DNA of 64,000 nt, taken from positions 1-64,000 of the IMG/VR virus record IMGVR_UViG_3300042860_002611. One strand, given 5' to 3'. The DNA is from a virus. The notes beneath the pieces are model-generated. The model was not told where the DNA came from and searched no databases. It saw only the letters and a list, made by a program, of their open reading frames with translations. The translations under genes and the position numbers were made by a program. Positions 49,284 through 58,447 of this stretch are shown in pieces; position 1 is the stretch's first letter, and each line of letters begins with the position of its first letter.

Positions 49284-50337
49284 GCGAACATTATGGATTT
49301 TAACTGATTACAGTCCAATTAACGATTTTTCGGACGTTTACTGGCGAGAGTGTTTCCTAAAAAGTAAAGACTTTCAAGAGTACAACGTCCGAATTATCGA
49401 CGGACAATATATCAGTCATGAATCATATCTTTATACCGATTTAAGTTTCAAACACAAACAAATGAAATCGGTATTGGATTTATTTGCAAATAATGAGGTT
49501 AAGAGAGGCGATGTTTTTATATTTGCAAATGCTTGGAACTTTGTTGCTATTCCGTTGTCGTTTTTTCGAGAGGAATACAGAATTGATTTTAAGATGGTTG
49601 GGTTTTGGGGAAATAGTATTTTTAATAAACTTTCCCCGCTGACAAATAGATTGAAGGATAAGAATAGTGGAGGCTATAATTTTGAAATGTCCTTGTTCAA
49701 AACTTACGATTTGAATTGTTTTCTTTGTGAAGAACACCATCAAATGTTTTCGCGTAGACATCAAAGTGTAAAGGATAAGGGAATTGTAACTGGCTACCCG
49801 TTTGGATATTTGAAGGAAAAGGTTCAACAAGGAACAAAAGAAAACATCATATTCAATCCTTGGCCAATCAAAGATGAAATTCAATCCCGAGTTTGGAAGT
49901 CAATAAAAGCGGATCATCATTTAAATTATTCTTTCTTGGATACTTATTCACATAAGTTCCAGTATAAGGATAGAGAAAAATATACTGAACTTTTCAAAGT
50001 TGCAAAATTCATGTTTAGTGCCAAAGAAATTGAACATGATCCTGTTTTTATATACGAAGCAATGTTACACGGTGTAGTTCCTTTTCTACAAAAAAGACAT
50101 CTTTATCAAATCTTCTTTCACGAAGATTATTTAATCCCAAAAATAAACATAGTAAAAAGAAATAACATGATTTCGTTAATGCGTCATAGAATGGAGATGC
50201 TGAACTTTTTTATGGATAGGATAAGCAATTACGAAAGTTGGAAGGAAAGAGTGATTAAGGACGCAGAAAAAATGGGAAAAAAATATTACAGTAACGATAA
50301 ATTTTTAATTGAAATAAATAAACTTTTGAATGAGTAA
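49267..50337 (+). CDS. Glycosyltransferase-like protein
   Basis: 356 residues starting at GTG 49267 (overlap 17 bp). Two Rossmann-like halves: an N-terminal part (TLWILTDYSPINDFSDVYW) and a C-terminal part with EHDPVFIYEAMLHGVVPFL, the donor-binding Glu-x7 motif of GT-B enzymes. Similar layout to 61109. Acceptor unknown (phage DNA, tail or host glycan). Confidence 0.6.
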   Translation: MIGLTKRTLWILTDYSPINDFSDVYWRECFLKSKDFQEYNVRIIDGQYISHESYLYTDLSFKHKQMKSVLDLFANNEVKRGDVFIFANAWNFVAIPLSFFREEYRIDFKMVGFWGNSIFNKLSPLTNRLKDKNSGGYNFEMSLFKTYDLNCFLCEEHHQMFSRRHQSVKDKGIVTGYPFGYLKEKVQQGTKENIIFNPWPIKDEIQSRVWKSIKADHHLNYSFLDTYSHKFQYKDREKYTELFKVAKFMFSAKEIEHDPVFIYEAMLHGVVPFLQKRHLYQIFFHEDYLIPKINIVKRNNMISLMRHRMEMLNFFMDRISNYESWKERVIKDAEKMGKKYYSNDKFLIEINKLLNE

Positions 50338-51268
50338 ACTTGAAAATACTTGGTGGCCAGAAAAATATCGTCCTAAAACCTTGGATGAATATGTTGGTAA
50401 CGACGATTTTATTGAAAAAGTTAAAGGTTGGATTGAAACAGATGATGTTCCGAATTTGATATTGTACTCCGAAAAAAGCGGAACAGGAAAGACAAGTGCG
50501 TGTAAATTGATTGCTAAAATGCTGGATGCTGATGTAACATATATCAACGCCAGTGATGAAAATTCAATTGATACAGTTAGAGATAAAGTTAAACGAATTG
50601 CTGCTACTGCATCATTTAAGCGGTGGAAAATCATTATACTTGATGAATTTAGTGGGTTTGGTCGCCAAGCACAATCAGCACTTAATGCAGTAATTGAAGA
50701 AAAATCGGCAAATACCCGGTTCTTCCTTACGGGAAACTACATAGACAAATTTTTACCATCAATTATTTCCCGATGTCATCCTTTTTTAATTCAATCTCCG
50801 CCTCCACTTAAAATTCTTGAAAACTTATGTAGGATTTTAGATATTGAAAAGGTTCAATATGATAAAAAGGATTTGGTCAATATCATAAAAAAATATTACC
50901 CAGATCAACGTGCTATGTTGCAATATTGTTATATCAATTCCAGAAAAGGGACATTGATTTATAACAACGATAACATGACAACGAATGATTATTGTTCAGC
51001 AATTTTGGAAGAACTTAAAAATTTGGATAGACCCGCAGATGTCATTTTCAAAAATATCAGACAAATAATTGCGGATGCAAAGGTTCGGGACTTTACTGAA
51101 TTGTTCCGATACTTATTTGATAACATGAATGATTTTGCTCCTAACGGAAAAAGAAGCGGTGTAATTATTCAACTTGCTGAACACCAATTTAGGTCAAACC
51201 AAGTAGTTGACCAAGAAATTCAAGTTATGGCGATGATTATTAATATTTTAATGGAAATAAAGGAATAA
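50330..51268 (+). CDS. gp44: Sliding-clamp loader large subunit, gp44-like AAA+ ATPase
   Basis: 312 residues (T4 319). WWPEKYRPKTLDEYVG start, Walker A LYSEKSGTGKTSA, Walker B KIIILDEFSG, sensor FFLTGNYIDKF and SRC motif IISRCHPF. Opens and loads gp45 with gp62 at 52544. Confidence 0.92.
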   Translation: MSKLENTWWPEKYRPKTLDEYVGNDDFIEKVKGWIETDDVPNLILYSEKSGTGKTSACKLIAKMLDADVTYINASDENSIDTVRDKVKRIAATASFKRWKIIILDEFSGFGRQAQSALNAVIEEKSANTRFFLTGNYIDKFLPSIISRCHPFLIQSPPPLKILENLCRILDIEKVQYDKKDLVNIIKKYYPDQRAMLQYCYINSRKGTLIYNNDNMTTNDYCSAILEELKNLDRPADVIFKNIRQIIADAKVRDFTELFRYLFDNMNDFAPNGKRSGVIIQLAEHQFRSNQVVDQEIQVMAMIINILMEIKE

Positions 51269-51269
51269 A

Positions 51270-51512
51270 ATGGTCGTGTATAACAATTCACCTAAACAGC
51301 AATGTTCTAAATGTTTGTCATTTGAATTTCACGAATTTAATTCAGACGAAATTGAAACGACTACTGGTTACAAACTCACACATCATTGGATTCAATGTAA
51401 TAATTGTTCGCATAAAAAGTTACTTTCAACCACTACGATGGCGACAATTTCTTTTAATAGTAGTAATTGGGTCATGGAGATTCCCAAAGAACCCGAAATA
51501 ATTCAATTTTAG
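51270..51512 (+). CDS. Small zinc-ribbon protein
   Basis: 80 residues with CSKCLSF and QCNNCSHKK, a CxxC...CxxC zinc ribbon. Possibly a transcription or DNA-binding accessory. Function unknown. Confidence 0.65.
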   Translation: MVVYNNSPKQQCSKCLSFEFHEFNSDEIETTTGYKLTHHWIQCNNCSHKKLLSTTTMATISFNSSNWVMEIPKEPEIIQF

Positions 51513-51515
51513 AAA

Positions 51516-51770
51516 ATGAGACAATATACGATCGTAACAAATATGTATCTACAAGGAGACTTCGGATTTAAATACGCAGTGGATCCGAGAAAAGAACCTT
51601 ATATCATGAATTATCAGCGAAATGAACGTGAAGATTTTTTGGAAAAATGGGAATACGTTCTTAAATATGACGATAGATTTGATGAACCAAAAGTTTATTT
51701 TACTAATTTTGAAACAATGGAAATTTTGGATATAACTGACAAATTAGAAGAACTAAAAAATAGGATATAA
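51516..51770 (+). CDS. Hypothetical protein
   Basis: 84 residues, acidic, aromatic (FLEKWEYVLKYDDRFDE). 3 bp after the zinc-ribbon gene and directly before the next. Function unknown. Confidence 0.55.
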   Translation: MRQYTIVTNMYLQGDFGFKYAVDPRKEPYIMNYQRNEREDFLEKWEYVLKYDDRFDEPKVYFTNFETMEILDITDKLEELKNRI

Positions 51771-52061
51771 ATGCAACCAACACCAGAACAAATGAATGCC
51801 CAGTTATTGGGCGCAATGCAGAAAAGTACCGGAATTAAATGTTCCAATTGTGAAGGATTCTTTTTTGAACCATCAGTTTTATTGCGAAAAATTTCAAGAT
51901 TTGTTACCGGCCAGCCACAAGATACGATTTTTCCAGTACAAGCCTTCCGTTGTCAAGATTGTCAAATGCCATTGTTGGAAATGTTTCCAGAAGGAATGCA
52001 AGATGTTGAAGAAGCATTGGGAATAACTAAACAACCTGATTCAAAAATTAAACTAACTTAA
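51771..52061 (+). CDS. Small zinc-ribbon protein, conserved in T4-like phages
   Basis: 96 residues: IKCSNCEGFFFEPSVLLRK, then FPVQAFRCQDCQMPLLEMF. One CxxC...CxxC zinc site. This type is common beside clamp loader genes of T4-like marine phages; role unknown. Confidence 0.7.
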   Translation: MQPTPEQMNAQLLGAMQKSTGIKCSNCEGFFFEPSVLLRKISRFVTGQPQDTIFPVQAFRCQDCQMPLLEMFPEGMQDVEEALGITKQPDSKIKLT

Positions 52062-52068
52062 AAAAACT

Positions 52069-52260
52069 ATGAAAACCATTATTATTGTTAAAGTTGATGT
52101 TAGAAATATTGAAAAAGAAAAATGGGTTGAACATATTAATTTTTTCAAACAAACATTCATTTTTAATAATTCCGAGCAAAATGAGCAAATGAATAAATTA
52201 ACATTTTTATTCATTCCAGTTGAACACAATAATACAATAGAAATATTACCATTAAAATAA
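52069..52260 (+). CDS. Small hypothetical protein
   Basis: 63 residues, beta start (KTIIIVKVDVRNIEKEKWVEH) then a helix. No family recognised. Confidence 0.5.
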   Translation: MKTIIIVKVDVRNIEKEKWVEHINFFKQTFIFNNSEQNEQMNKLTFLFIPVEHNNTIEILPLK

Positions 52261-52272
52261 GAGGAAAATAAA

Positions 52273-52566
52273 ATGTCAAAACAGTACATCTGTAAAAGAG
52301 GATGGAAACGTCATTCAAAGGGCGAAATTATTACTGAATGGGAATGGAAACGTTTAGCGATTGAAAGCCGTGAACAATTCTTTGAAGAATATAACCCACA
52401 ACCCGAAACCATTGAACCAGAAGTTGTTGAATTTGCAAGTTCGCTTAAAAAAGAACTTGAAGATAGAGGCGTTAAGGCTGAGGTTAAACCAAAGAAAAGT
52501 CACGGAAGTTCAGAAGTTGATGTAACTTTTAAATTTGATAGCGTTGAAACAAAAGACAATCTTTGA
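52273..52566 (+). CDS. Hypothetical protein
   Basis: 97 residues, basic N-terminus (YICKRGWKRHSKGEIITEW) followed by acidic helices. Overlaps the gp62-like start. Function unknown. Confidence 0.6.
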   Translation: MSKQYICKRGWKRHSKGEIITEWEWKRLAIESREQFFEEYNPQPETIEPEVVEFASSLKKELEDRGVKAEVKPKKSHGSSEVDVTFKFDSVETKDNL

Positions 52567-52975
52567 TTTATTAAATGATATAACCTTCAATAAAGTTCCG
52601 TGGAAAGAACAAACTGAAAGTGATCAGAAAAAGGTTCAACCATTTATGATGAATAGATGGTTTTCTATGTCAAAGGATTATTTGGATATAATTGCATATT
52701 TCCAACCTAAGACTGATTTAATGACTAATGAGCAATATTATAACTTTTACTTGGATTTACTTCCAAAACAAAAGTTCTTTGTCAAATATATTAAATCACA
52801 AAAAGAACTTGATTCAAAACACGGAACTTTATTGAAATTTTTATCGGAACGTTTACAACTAAGTGAGCGTGAAGTTGATGATTATTTGGAAATAACCTCA
52901 AAAGAAGAAATAAAGGAGTATCTTCATGGTTGTGGTTTTATGGATAAACAACTCAAAAGTGATTTTGGACTCTAA
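52544..52975 (+). CDS. gp62: Clamp loader small subunit, gp62-like
   Basis: 143 residues from TTG 52544 (another TTG at 52535). TIFDLLNDITFNKVPW, then PFMMNRWFSMSKDY is the recognisable gp62 pattern (NRWxSM), followed by a helical body. T4 gp62 is 187 residues. Works with gp44. Confidence 0.75.
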   Translation: MKQKTIFDLLNDITFNKVPWKEQTESDQKKVQPFMMNRWFSMSKDYLDIIAYFQPKTDLMTNEQYYNFYLDLLPKQKFFVKYIKSQKELDSKHGTLLKFLSERLQLSEREVDDYLEITSKEEIKEYLHGCGFMDKQLKSDFGL

Positions 52976-53011
52976 GAATACCAATATTACAAACATACCG
53001 AGGTTCGAGTA

Positions 53012-53113
53012 ATGAACCATTTATTGAATATTATAACGTTAATGGGAATCGTTTTTCTATGCTTCATTATTTTTGCAGCAGTGGGCGATTTTGTTAAATT
53101 TTTAAAGAAGTGA
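53012..53113 (+). CDS. Single-helix membrane peptide
   Basis: 33 residues, one hydrophobic helix (LMGIVFLCFIIFAAVG) with a basic end. Its TGA overlaps the GTG start of the nuclease gene (GTGA). Probably real but of unknown role. Confidence 0.45.
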   Translation: MNHLLNIITLMGIVFLCFIIFAAVGDFVKFLKK

Positions 53114-54057
53114 AAGCAACATTTGTAAGTAAAGAATTTTCCCAAACACCAAATAAACCAGAAAACTCAACTTACATCAGTTACACGCAATTTTCGACTT
53201 ACCAAAAATGTCCCCTTCGATGGAAATTGAAGTATGCGGATAGAATTAAAAAAGATGAACCCTCAATTCATACTGTATTTGGTAATTCAATGCACAACAT
53301 CATCCAACATTATGTTCAGTTGATGTTTTTGGAAACCGTTAAAAAGGCAGATTCTTTGGAATTTGATAAACTTTTAATGGAACAATTAAAACAAAATTAT
53401 GCTGCCGATGTAGAAAAATACCAACAACATTTTTCATCCAAAGAACAATTGACAGAATTCTATTTGGATGGGTTGGAAACATTGAATTATTTACGGAAAA
53501 AGCGTAAAGTTTATTTTGATAGGAAAAATTGGGAGTTAGCCGGAACTGAACTTCCCATTTTAATTCCGCCTGTTGAGGATAAACCAAATGTCTTGTTGAT
53601 GGGGTTTTTGGATGTGGTTTTTAAGCACAAAAACGAACCCAAGTTTTATATTTGGGATTTGAAGACTTCAACAAAAGGTTGGACTAAATGGGATAAGGAT
53701 GACCAGACTAAAATAGACCAACTTCTACTTTATAAACTTTATTTTTCAAAGCAGTATAATGTTCCGATTGACCAGATTGAAGTTGAGTTTGTCATTTTAA
53801 AACGTAAAGTTGATCTGGATTCGGCATGGCCTCAACGAAGAATTCAACAATTTAAACCCTCACAAGGTAAAGTTTCGTATAATAGAACCTTGAAAACATT
53901 TGAGGCATTTGTAAATAGTTGTTTCCTTCCGGATGGAAGTTACAATAAACTCATTAATTATACTGCAAAGGCTGGTAAAGGATGTTTTAATTGTCGTTTT
54001 TGTGAATTTAAGGATAACTTTGAACTTTGTCCACCAGAAAATAGAATTGAAGAATGA
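53110..54057 (+). CDS. RecB/Cas4-family nuclease with iron-sulfur cysteines
   Basis: 315 residues from GTG 53110. SYTQFSTYQKCPLRWKLKY with the first Cys, FGNSMHNIIQHY (His), then LLMGFLDVVFKHKNEPKFYIWD with LKTS (Asp...Asp-x-Lys core), and a C-terminal Cys trio GCFNCRFCEF plus LCP. This is the PDDEXK_1 layout of AddB/Cas4-like exonucleases. Likely acts in recombination or host-DNA degradation. Confidence 0.82.
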   Translation: MKATFVSKEFSQTPNKPENSTYISYTQFSTYQKCPLRWKLKYADRIKKDEPSIHTVFGNSMHNIIQHYVQLMFLETVKKADSLEFDKLLMEQLKQNYAADVEKYQQHFSSKEQLTEFYLDGLETLNYLRKKRKVYFDRKNWELAGTELPILIPPVEDKPNVLLMGFLDVVFKHKNEPKFYIWDLKTSTKGWTKWDKDDQTKIDQLLLYKLYFSKQYNVPIDQIEVEFVILKRKVDLDSAWPQRRIQQFKPSQGKVSYNRTLKTFEAFVNSCFLPDGSYNKLINYTAKAGKGCFNCRFCEFKDNFELCPPENRIEE

Positions 54058-54455
54058 AAATTGCTATTATTGGTCCGGAAACTTGCCAAAAAACCAAAAC
54101 AGTTAAAGAATTATTGTTTAAGGTTCGACAAGAAGAAAAAAATGCAATAATTTTGAGTGGTGGAAATAAAACTGGAATTGAATATGACGTAAAAAAATAT
54201 GCTCTTCTATTTGAGTTTGATTACCAAGAATATAATCCAAGTTATACAGGCTGGAATATGTACTCATTTTTAAAAGAGGAATATTTCAATAAAGGATTTC
54301 ATCCGACCCAACTTATTGACAGATACAGAATTTTAGTAAGGAATTGTGATAAACTTTTTATTGGTTATGAACCTGAAAGTAAATCTTGGAAACCATTATA
54401 TGAAAGTACGAAACGTTATGCAGAAAAGTTGGGTAAAGAAGTTGTGTTCATTTAA
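54054..54455 (+). CDS. DUF2493/SLOG-like nucleotide-binding protein
   Basis: 133 residues. KIAIIGPETCQKTKTV and AIILSGGNKTGIEYDVKKYA give a Rossmann-like pattern with a Gly-Gly motif (SGGxxxGxE), as in the SLOG/DUF2493 superfamily that binds nucleotide-derived signals. ATG overlaps the previous TGA. Confidence 0.55.
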   Translation: MKIAIIGPETCQKTKTVKELLFKVRQEEKNAIILSGGNKTGIEYDVKKYALLFEFDYQEYNPSYTGWNMYSFLKEEYFNKGFHPTQLIDRYRILVRNCDKLFIGYEPESKSWKPLYESTKRYAEKLGKEVVFI

Positions 54456-54462
54456 TTTGAAA

Positions 54463-54666
54463 ATGATACTTATATGCACAACTTTACAGGCACAAACTCA
54501 TAGTCCTTGGTACACTTATCAAACCGAACTTAGAAATGTCAAAGTTACCAATGAAGTTAGAAAGGTTCGAGGTAAAGAAGTTAAGATTTTAAAACAAAAT
54601 AATAAATATTTTTATGTCGAAACCAGACCGAGATATTGGCGAAAAGTTTACGTCAAACCAAAGTGA
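54463..54666 (+). CDS. Small basic hypothetical protein
   Basis: 67 residues from ATG 54463 (MILICTTLQAQTHSPW), strongly basic C-terminal part (RPRYWRKVYVKPK), possibly nucleic-acid binding. Overlaps the next gene by 53 bp. Function unknown. Confidence 0.5.
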   Translation: MILICTTLQAQTHSPWYTYQTELRNVKVTNEVRKVRGKEVKILKQNNKYFYVETRPRYWRKVYVKPK

Positions 54667-54880
54667 AACGTTGGGTGTGTTTTATTGTCCATCTTGTTAT
54701 ATGCCTTCGCTTTGTCGATGTAAAAACTGTATTTCAGTTAATTCCAAAAATGGTAACTTCGAACTTGTTGGTTATAGTGATGATGGTGAACTTTTAATTT
54801 GTCCGTACTGTAATGAAAAGTCCCATCCAGATGAAAGTTTAGAAATCGAATATCAAAAATATAAAAATAATTTAAAATGA
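54614..54880 (+). CDS. Cys-rich zinc-binding protein
   Basis: 88 residues with YCPSCYMPSLCRCKNC and LICPYCNEK: three CxxC pairs and extra Cys, suggesting one or two zinc ribbons. Function unknown. Confidence 0.6.
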   Translation: MSKPDRDIGEKFTSNQSETLGVFYCPSCYMPSLCRCKNCISVNSKNGNFELVGYSDDGELLICPYCNEKSHPDESLEIEYQKYKNNLK

Positions 54881-55461
54881 AAAAATGGTTTACATCCGAT
54901 TGGCATCTTGGAGATGGCCGAATTGGAATTGATGGGAAGCCCAATCTTTTTTATCGTTCATTTAGATCGATACATGAACAAAATCAAACAATAATTGTTA
55001 ATTTTAGAGATTCTGATTTCAAAGATGGAGATGAACTGTGGCATTTGGGCGATGTTATTTATGACTTATCCGATGAATTTTATTTTGAAAGTCTCAGACA
55101 ATCTTATCCCAAATCAAAATTTAATCTTATCGTCGGAAATTACGACGAAGATAAATTGGACATTTTAGGAAAATATTTCGATAACATCTTCGATTCAACA
55201 GTTATTCATATAGGAGAGACAATCAAAGGAGTATTTTTGAATCACTATCCAATTAAATGCAAATCAGAACTTTGGGACAACGACCGGCAAAGATTTGATT
55301 TCGCGATTACAGGTCATATTCACGGACTTTGGAAGGTTCAAAAAAATATGATCAATGTTGGAGTTGATGCTTGGCACTTTAAACCTGTATCAGAAGACGA
55401 AATTTTGTTTTGCTGGAATGCCATGCAAAAATTTTATGATGAAAACGTTTTCCCTTATTAA
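54877..55461 (+). CDS. Calcineurin-like metallophosphoesterase
   Basis: 194 residues. FTSDWHLGDGRIG (Asp, His), ELWHLGDVIYD (GDV), LIVGNYDEDK (GNYD instead of GNHD), VFLNHYPIK (His) and GHIHGLW (GHxH). Dinuclear metal phosphoesterase; phage relatives include polynucleotide phosphatases. Substrate unknown. ATG overlaps the previous TGA. Confidence 0.85.
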   Translation: MKKWFTSDWHLGDGRIGIDGKPNLFYRSFRSIHEQNQTIIVNFRDSDFKDGDELWHLGDVIYDLSDEFYFESLRQSYPKSKFNLIVGNYDEDKLDILGKYFDNIFDSTVIHIGETIKGVFLNHYPIKCKSELWDNDRQRFDFAITGHIHGLWKVQKNMINVGVDAWHFKPVSEDEILFCWNAMQKFYDENVFPY

Positions 55462-55475
55462 AAATAAACAATTTA

Positions 55476-55751
55476 ATGAAAAAATTTGAAGAAATATTCA
55501 GAATTGTAAGAAATACAAGACACGATTCTGTTGTTCCCGAAACGTATAACATTGAGAGACAATATCAATCCCCAATGTGGTGGAAGGAAAAATGGTCTCC
55601 CATTTCGTCATATCATAACGAACATGAGTGTCTTTGGGTAGGTTCGGATGAATATTGCGATTTTGATGCTGCATTAGACGATTACAAACGGCTAAAAATT
55701 GCATATGAAACTGAAATGGCATTTATAACCAAAACTCAAGTTTATCCGTGA
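55476..55751 (+). CDS. Small hypothetical protein
   Basis: 91 residues, Trp/Tyr/Glu-rich (QYQSPMWWKEKWSPI). Stop overlaps the next GTG (GTGA). Function unknown. Confidence 0.55.
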   Translation: MKKFEEIFRIVRNTRHDSVVPETYNIERQYQSPMWWKEKWSPISSYHNEHECLWVGSDEYCDFDAALDDYKRLKIAYETEMAFITKTQVYP

Positions 55752-56203
55752 ATTTAATTTATTCAGGTCAGCACAAAGAAATACAAGGAAAAAGTATTTT
55801 CCTTGCAGGTTGTTCTCCAAGAAAAGGTCAAACTTTGGTATGGAGAAAGGAAATAGTTGAGTTATTTAGGCAAAATAATTTTGAGGGGACTTTGATTATA
55901 CCTGAACCTGAACACAATCATTGGGCTGATTATGTAGATGTTATTGATTGGGAATGTGAGTATTTGAAACTTGTTGATGTAATCTTATTTTGGATACCAC
56001 GTTCTATCGATAATCAGATATTCGGATTCACATCCAATGTTGAGTTTGGTAGATGGGTATATTCCGATAAACCTATTATTTACGGGAGACCTGATAATAG
56101 TGATAATAATCGGTATTTAGATTACATTTATACAAAAGAAACTGGTCGGAATCCGTTAAATAATTTAGAAGATTTGGTTAAAGAAACACTTAAAAATATA
56201 TAA
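55748..56203 (+). CDS. Nucleoside 2-deoxyribosyltransferase-like protein
   Basis: 151 residues from GTG 55748. IFLAGCSPRKGQTLVWRKE, LIIPEPEHNHWADY, DWECEYLKLVDVILFWIP and NVEFGRWVY match the nucleoside deoxyribosyltransferase-like family (catalytic Glu in the W-E pair and the F-G-x-W end). Probably nucleotide salvage or base modification. Confidence 0.75.
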   Translation: MNLIYSGQHKEIQGKSIFLAGCSPRKGQTLVWRKEIVELFRQNNFEGTLIIPEPEHNHWADYVDVIDWECEYLKLVDVILFWIPRSIDNQIFGFTSNVEFGRWVYSDKPIIYGRPDNSDNNRYLDYIYTKETGRNPLNNLEDLVKETLKNI

Positions 56204-56219
56204 GAAAGGAAACGTATAA

Positions 56220-57716
56220 TTGCAAATTCAATTACCCAAACTCCGTAAAATCGGAGTAGAACGACCAAAACGTAAAAAGATTTTTTTAATATCAGATTCG
56301 CTTCAGTTCCATTCGGGAGTTGCTACTGTTTCCAAAGAATTAGTCTTAGGAACTTGCGACAAATACGATTGGGTTCAACTTGGGGCTGCGTTAAATCATC
56401 CCGACCACGGTAAAATTTTGAATTTAAGTGAAGAAGTTGAGCGGGAAACCGGAGTAGAATCTCCGATGGTGAAAATCTACTGCCATAACGGATATGGAAA
56501 TCAAGATGTAATCAGGGAAATTATTCATTATGAAAAACCTGATTTGTTACTATTGATAACCGACCCGAGATTTTTTGGTCACGTTTTTGCAATGGAACAC
56601 GAACTTAGAAGCGAATATAAGATTCCTCTGGCTTATTTAACAATTTGGGACAATTTACCGTATTCGAATTGGAATGCTTCGGCGTATGCAAGTTGCGATT
56701 TATTAATGTCAATCAATCGTCAAACCAAAATGGTTAACCAAGAAGTTTTACGTCGACATGGAACTAAAACGACTGATATCGACAAAGTTGTTGACGATAT
56801 TAACGGAGTTTTGTTGAGTTATGTGCCTCATGGTTCAAACTCAAAATATTATTTTAAACAAACACCTGACAGTCCAGATTGGTTGGAATTTAAACGGTTT
56901 GAAGAAGAATTTAAGAAGAAACATGACGTTGATTTTATTGTATTTTACAATAGTCGAAACATTAGAAGAAAACAACCCGGAGACATTATTCTAAGTTTCA
57001 GACGTTTTTGCGATCAACTCCCGAAAGAGAAAGCAAAACGTTGTTGCTTGATAATGAAAACTGCCGTAGTTGATGAAAACGGAACTGATTTAATGGCTGT
57101 TAAAAAAGCCGTTTGTCCGAATTACAAAGTTTTATTTAATCAAGAACTTTTATCTGCTCAACAATTGAATTGGTTTTACAATCTTAGCGATTGTACTTTC
57201 TTTATGTCAAGTGCCGAAGGATTTGGTTTGGCTGCAAATGAAAGTTTGATGTGCGGAACGATGTTAATTGCACCTGTTACTGGTGGATTACAGGATCAAC
57301 TGAGGTTTGAAGATGAAAATGGTGACTGGATTGAAATAACTCCAACTTTTGCTTCTAATTCAAGAGGTCAATATCAAAAATGTGGAGAATGGGCATATCC
57401 AATTTTTCCAAGAGCAAGAGCGTTACAAGGTTCTCCAATGACTCCTTATATTTTTGATGATTATTCAGATGCCGAAGATGCTGCAACTGGATTGAGGTTC
57501 ATTTATGATTTAGGAAGGGAAGAGCGAGAACGAAGAGGATTAAGTGGTAGAAATTGGGTTATGGGTGAAGAAAGTGGGATGTCAGACAAAGAAATGTGTA
57601 AACGGTTTATCAATTCAGTTGAAACATTATTTTCGACTTGGAAACATAAACCAAAATATGAAACTATTCAAATAAACGAACAAACAAGTCCCGAATGTGA
57701 CGGAATTGTTTGGTAA
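56220..57716 (+). CDS. Glycosyltransferase, GT-B fold (GT4-like)
   Basis: 498 residues from TTG 56220. N-terminal DSLQFHSGVATVSKELV (acceptor-side glycine loop), and C-terminal NSRNIRRKQPGDIIL and FFMSSAEGFGLAANESLMCG, the donor-binding E-x7-E motif. Large for the family, with a Pro-rich linker. Probably transfers a sugar to phage DNA or a surface glycan. Confidence 0.82.
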   Translation: MQIQLPKLRKIGVERPKRKKIFLISDSLQFHSGVATVSKELVLGTCDKYDWVQLGAALNHPDHGKILNLSEEVERETGVESPMVKIYCHNGYGNQDVIREIIHYEKPDLLLLITDPRFFGHVFAMEHELRSEYKIPLAYLTIWDNLPYSNWNASAYASCDLLMSINRQTKMVNQEVLRRHGTKTTDIDKVVDDINGVLLSYVPHGSNSKYYFKQTPDSPDWLEFKRFEEEFKKKHDVDFIVFYNSRNIRRKQPGDIILSFRRFCDQLPKEKAKRCCLIMKTAVVDENGTDLMAVKKAVCPNYKVLFNQELLSAQQLNWFYNLSDCTFFMSSAEGFGLAANESLMCGTMLIAPVTGGLQDQLRFEDENGDWIEITPTFASNSRGQYQKCGEWAYPIFPRARALQGSPMTPYIFDDYSDAEDAATGLRFIYDLGREERERRGLSGRNWVMGEESGMSDKEMCKRFINSVETLFSTWKHKPKYETIQINEQTSPECDGIVW

Positions 57717-57734
57717 ACCTCCATTTTTAAATTT

Positions 57735-58034
57735 ATGAAACTTATATTCGAAACAGAAGAAGATTTACTTAAATATGAGACCCGATTATTGTCGTGGTTA
57801 GAATCGGCAGTGCAGAAAGAATGCTCAAGTGGTTATGAATTTCAAACACTATTTGATGAATCTTTACATTTGTTAGGTAATCCAGAATGGAAATCTGTCG
57901 CGTCTGAAAAATTATTGGATTATTATAATACAAATTTATTTGTCGAGAAACTTGCAAATAAAGAAAAAATAAAAACTGCATTATCTAAATTAACAACAGA
58001 AGAACGTAAACTTTTAGGTTTGAAGGAAATATGA
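57735..58034 (+). CDS. Hypothetical protein
   Basis: 99 residues, helical, acidic (KLIFETEEDLLKYETRL). It overlaps the HAD gene by 4 bp (ATGA). Function unknown. Confidence 0.55.
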   Translation: MKLIFETEEDLLKYETRLLSWLESAVQKECSSGYEFQTLFDESLHLLGNPEWKSVASEKLLDYYNTNLFVEKLANKEKIKTALSKLTTEERKLLGLKEI

Positions 58035-58447
58035 TTATAGCGATTGATTTTGATGGAACTTGCGTAACGCATGATTATCCGTTGGTCGGTAAAGATATTG
58101 GATCAGTTCCAGTATTAAAGCAATTAGTTGAATCTGGTCATAAAATAATGTTATGGACTATGAGAGGTTCAAAGCCTGACGGTCATACTTTGGCCGACGC
58201 AGTTAATTGGTTTGAATTAAACGGGACTGAATTGTGGGGAATAAATGAAAATCCGGAACAGACGAATGTAGGGCGGACTAATTCAAATAAACAATATGCT
58301 CAACTTTATATCGATGATGCTGCATTGGGATGTTCATTGATTTATGATGAATCTATAAGTGGTAGACCATTTGTTGATTGGAATCGAGTTGAAATGTGGT
58401 TAATTGATAATTGTATTATTAATAGTAAAAAAGGAAAAATTAATTGA
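58031..58447 (+). CDS. HAD-superfamily phosphatase-like protein
   Basis: 138 residues. IIAIDFDGTCV (motif I Asp-x-Asp), IMLWTMRGSK (motif II Thr), and YIDDAALG (motif IV Asp). A small, capless HAD of the phage-associated type; could dephosphorylate a sugar or nucleotide in the adjacent sugar pathway. Confidence 0.8.
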   Translation: MIIAIDFDGTCVTHDYPLVGKDIGSVPVLKQLVESGHKIMLWTMRGSKPDGHTLADAVNWFELNGTELWGINENPEQTNVGRTNSNKQYAQLYIDDAALGCSLIYDESISGRPFVDWNRVEMWLIDNCIINSKKGKIN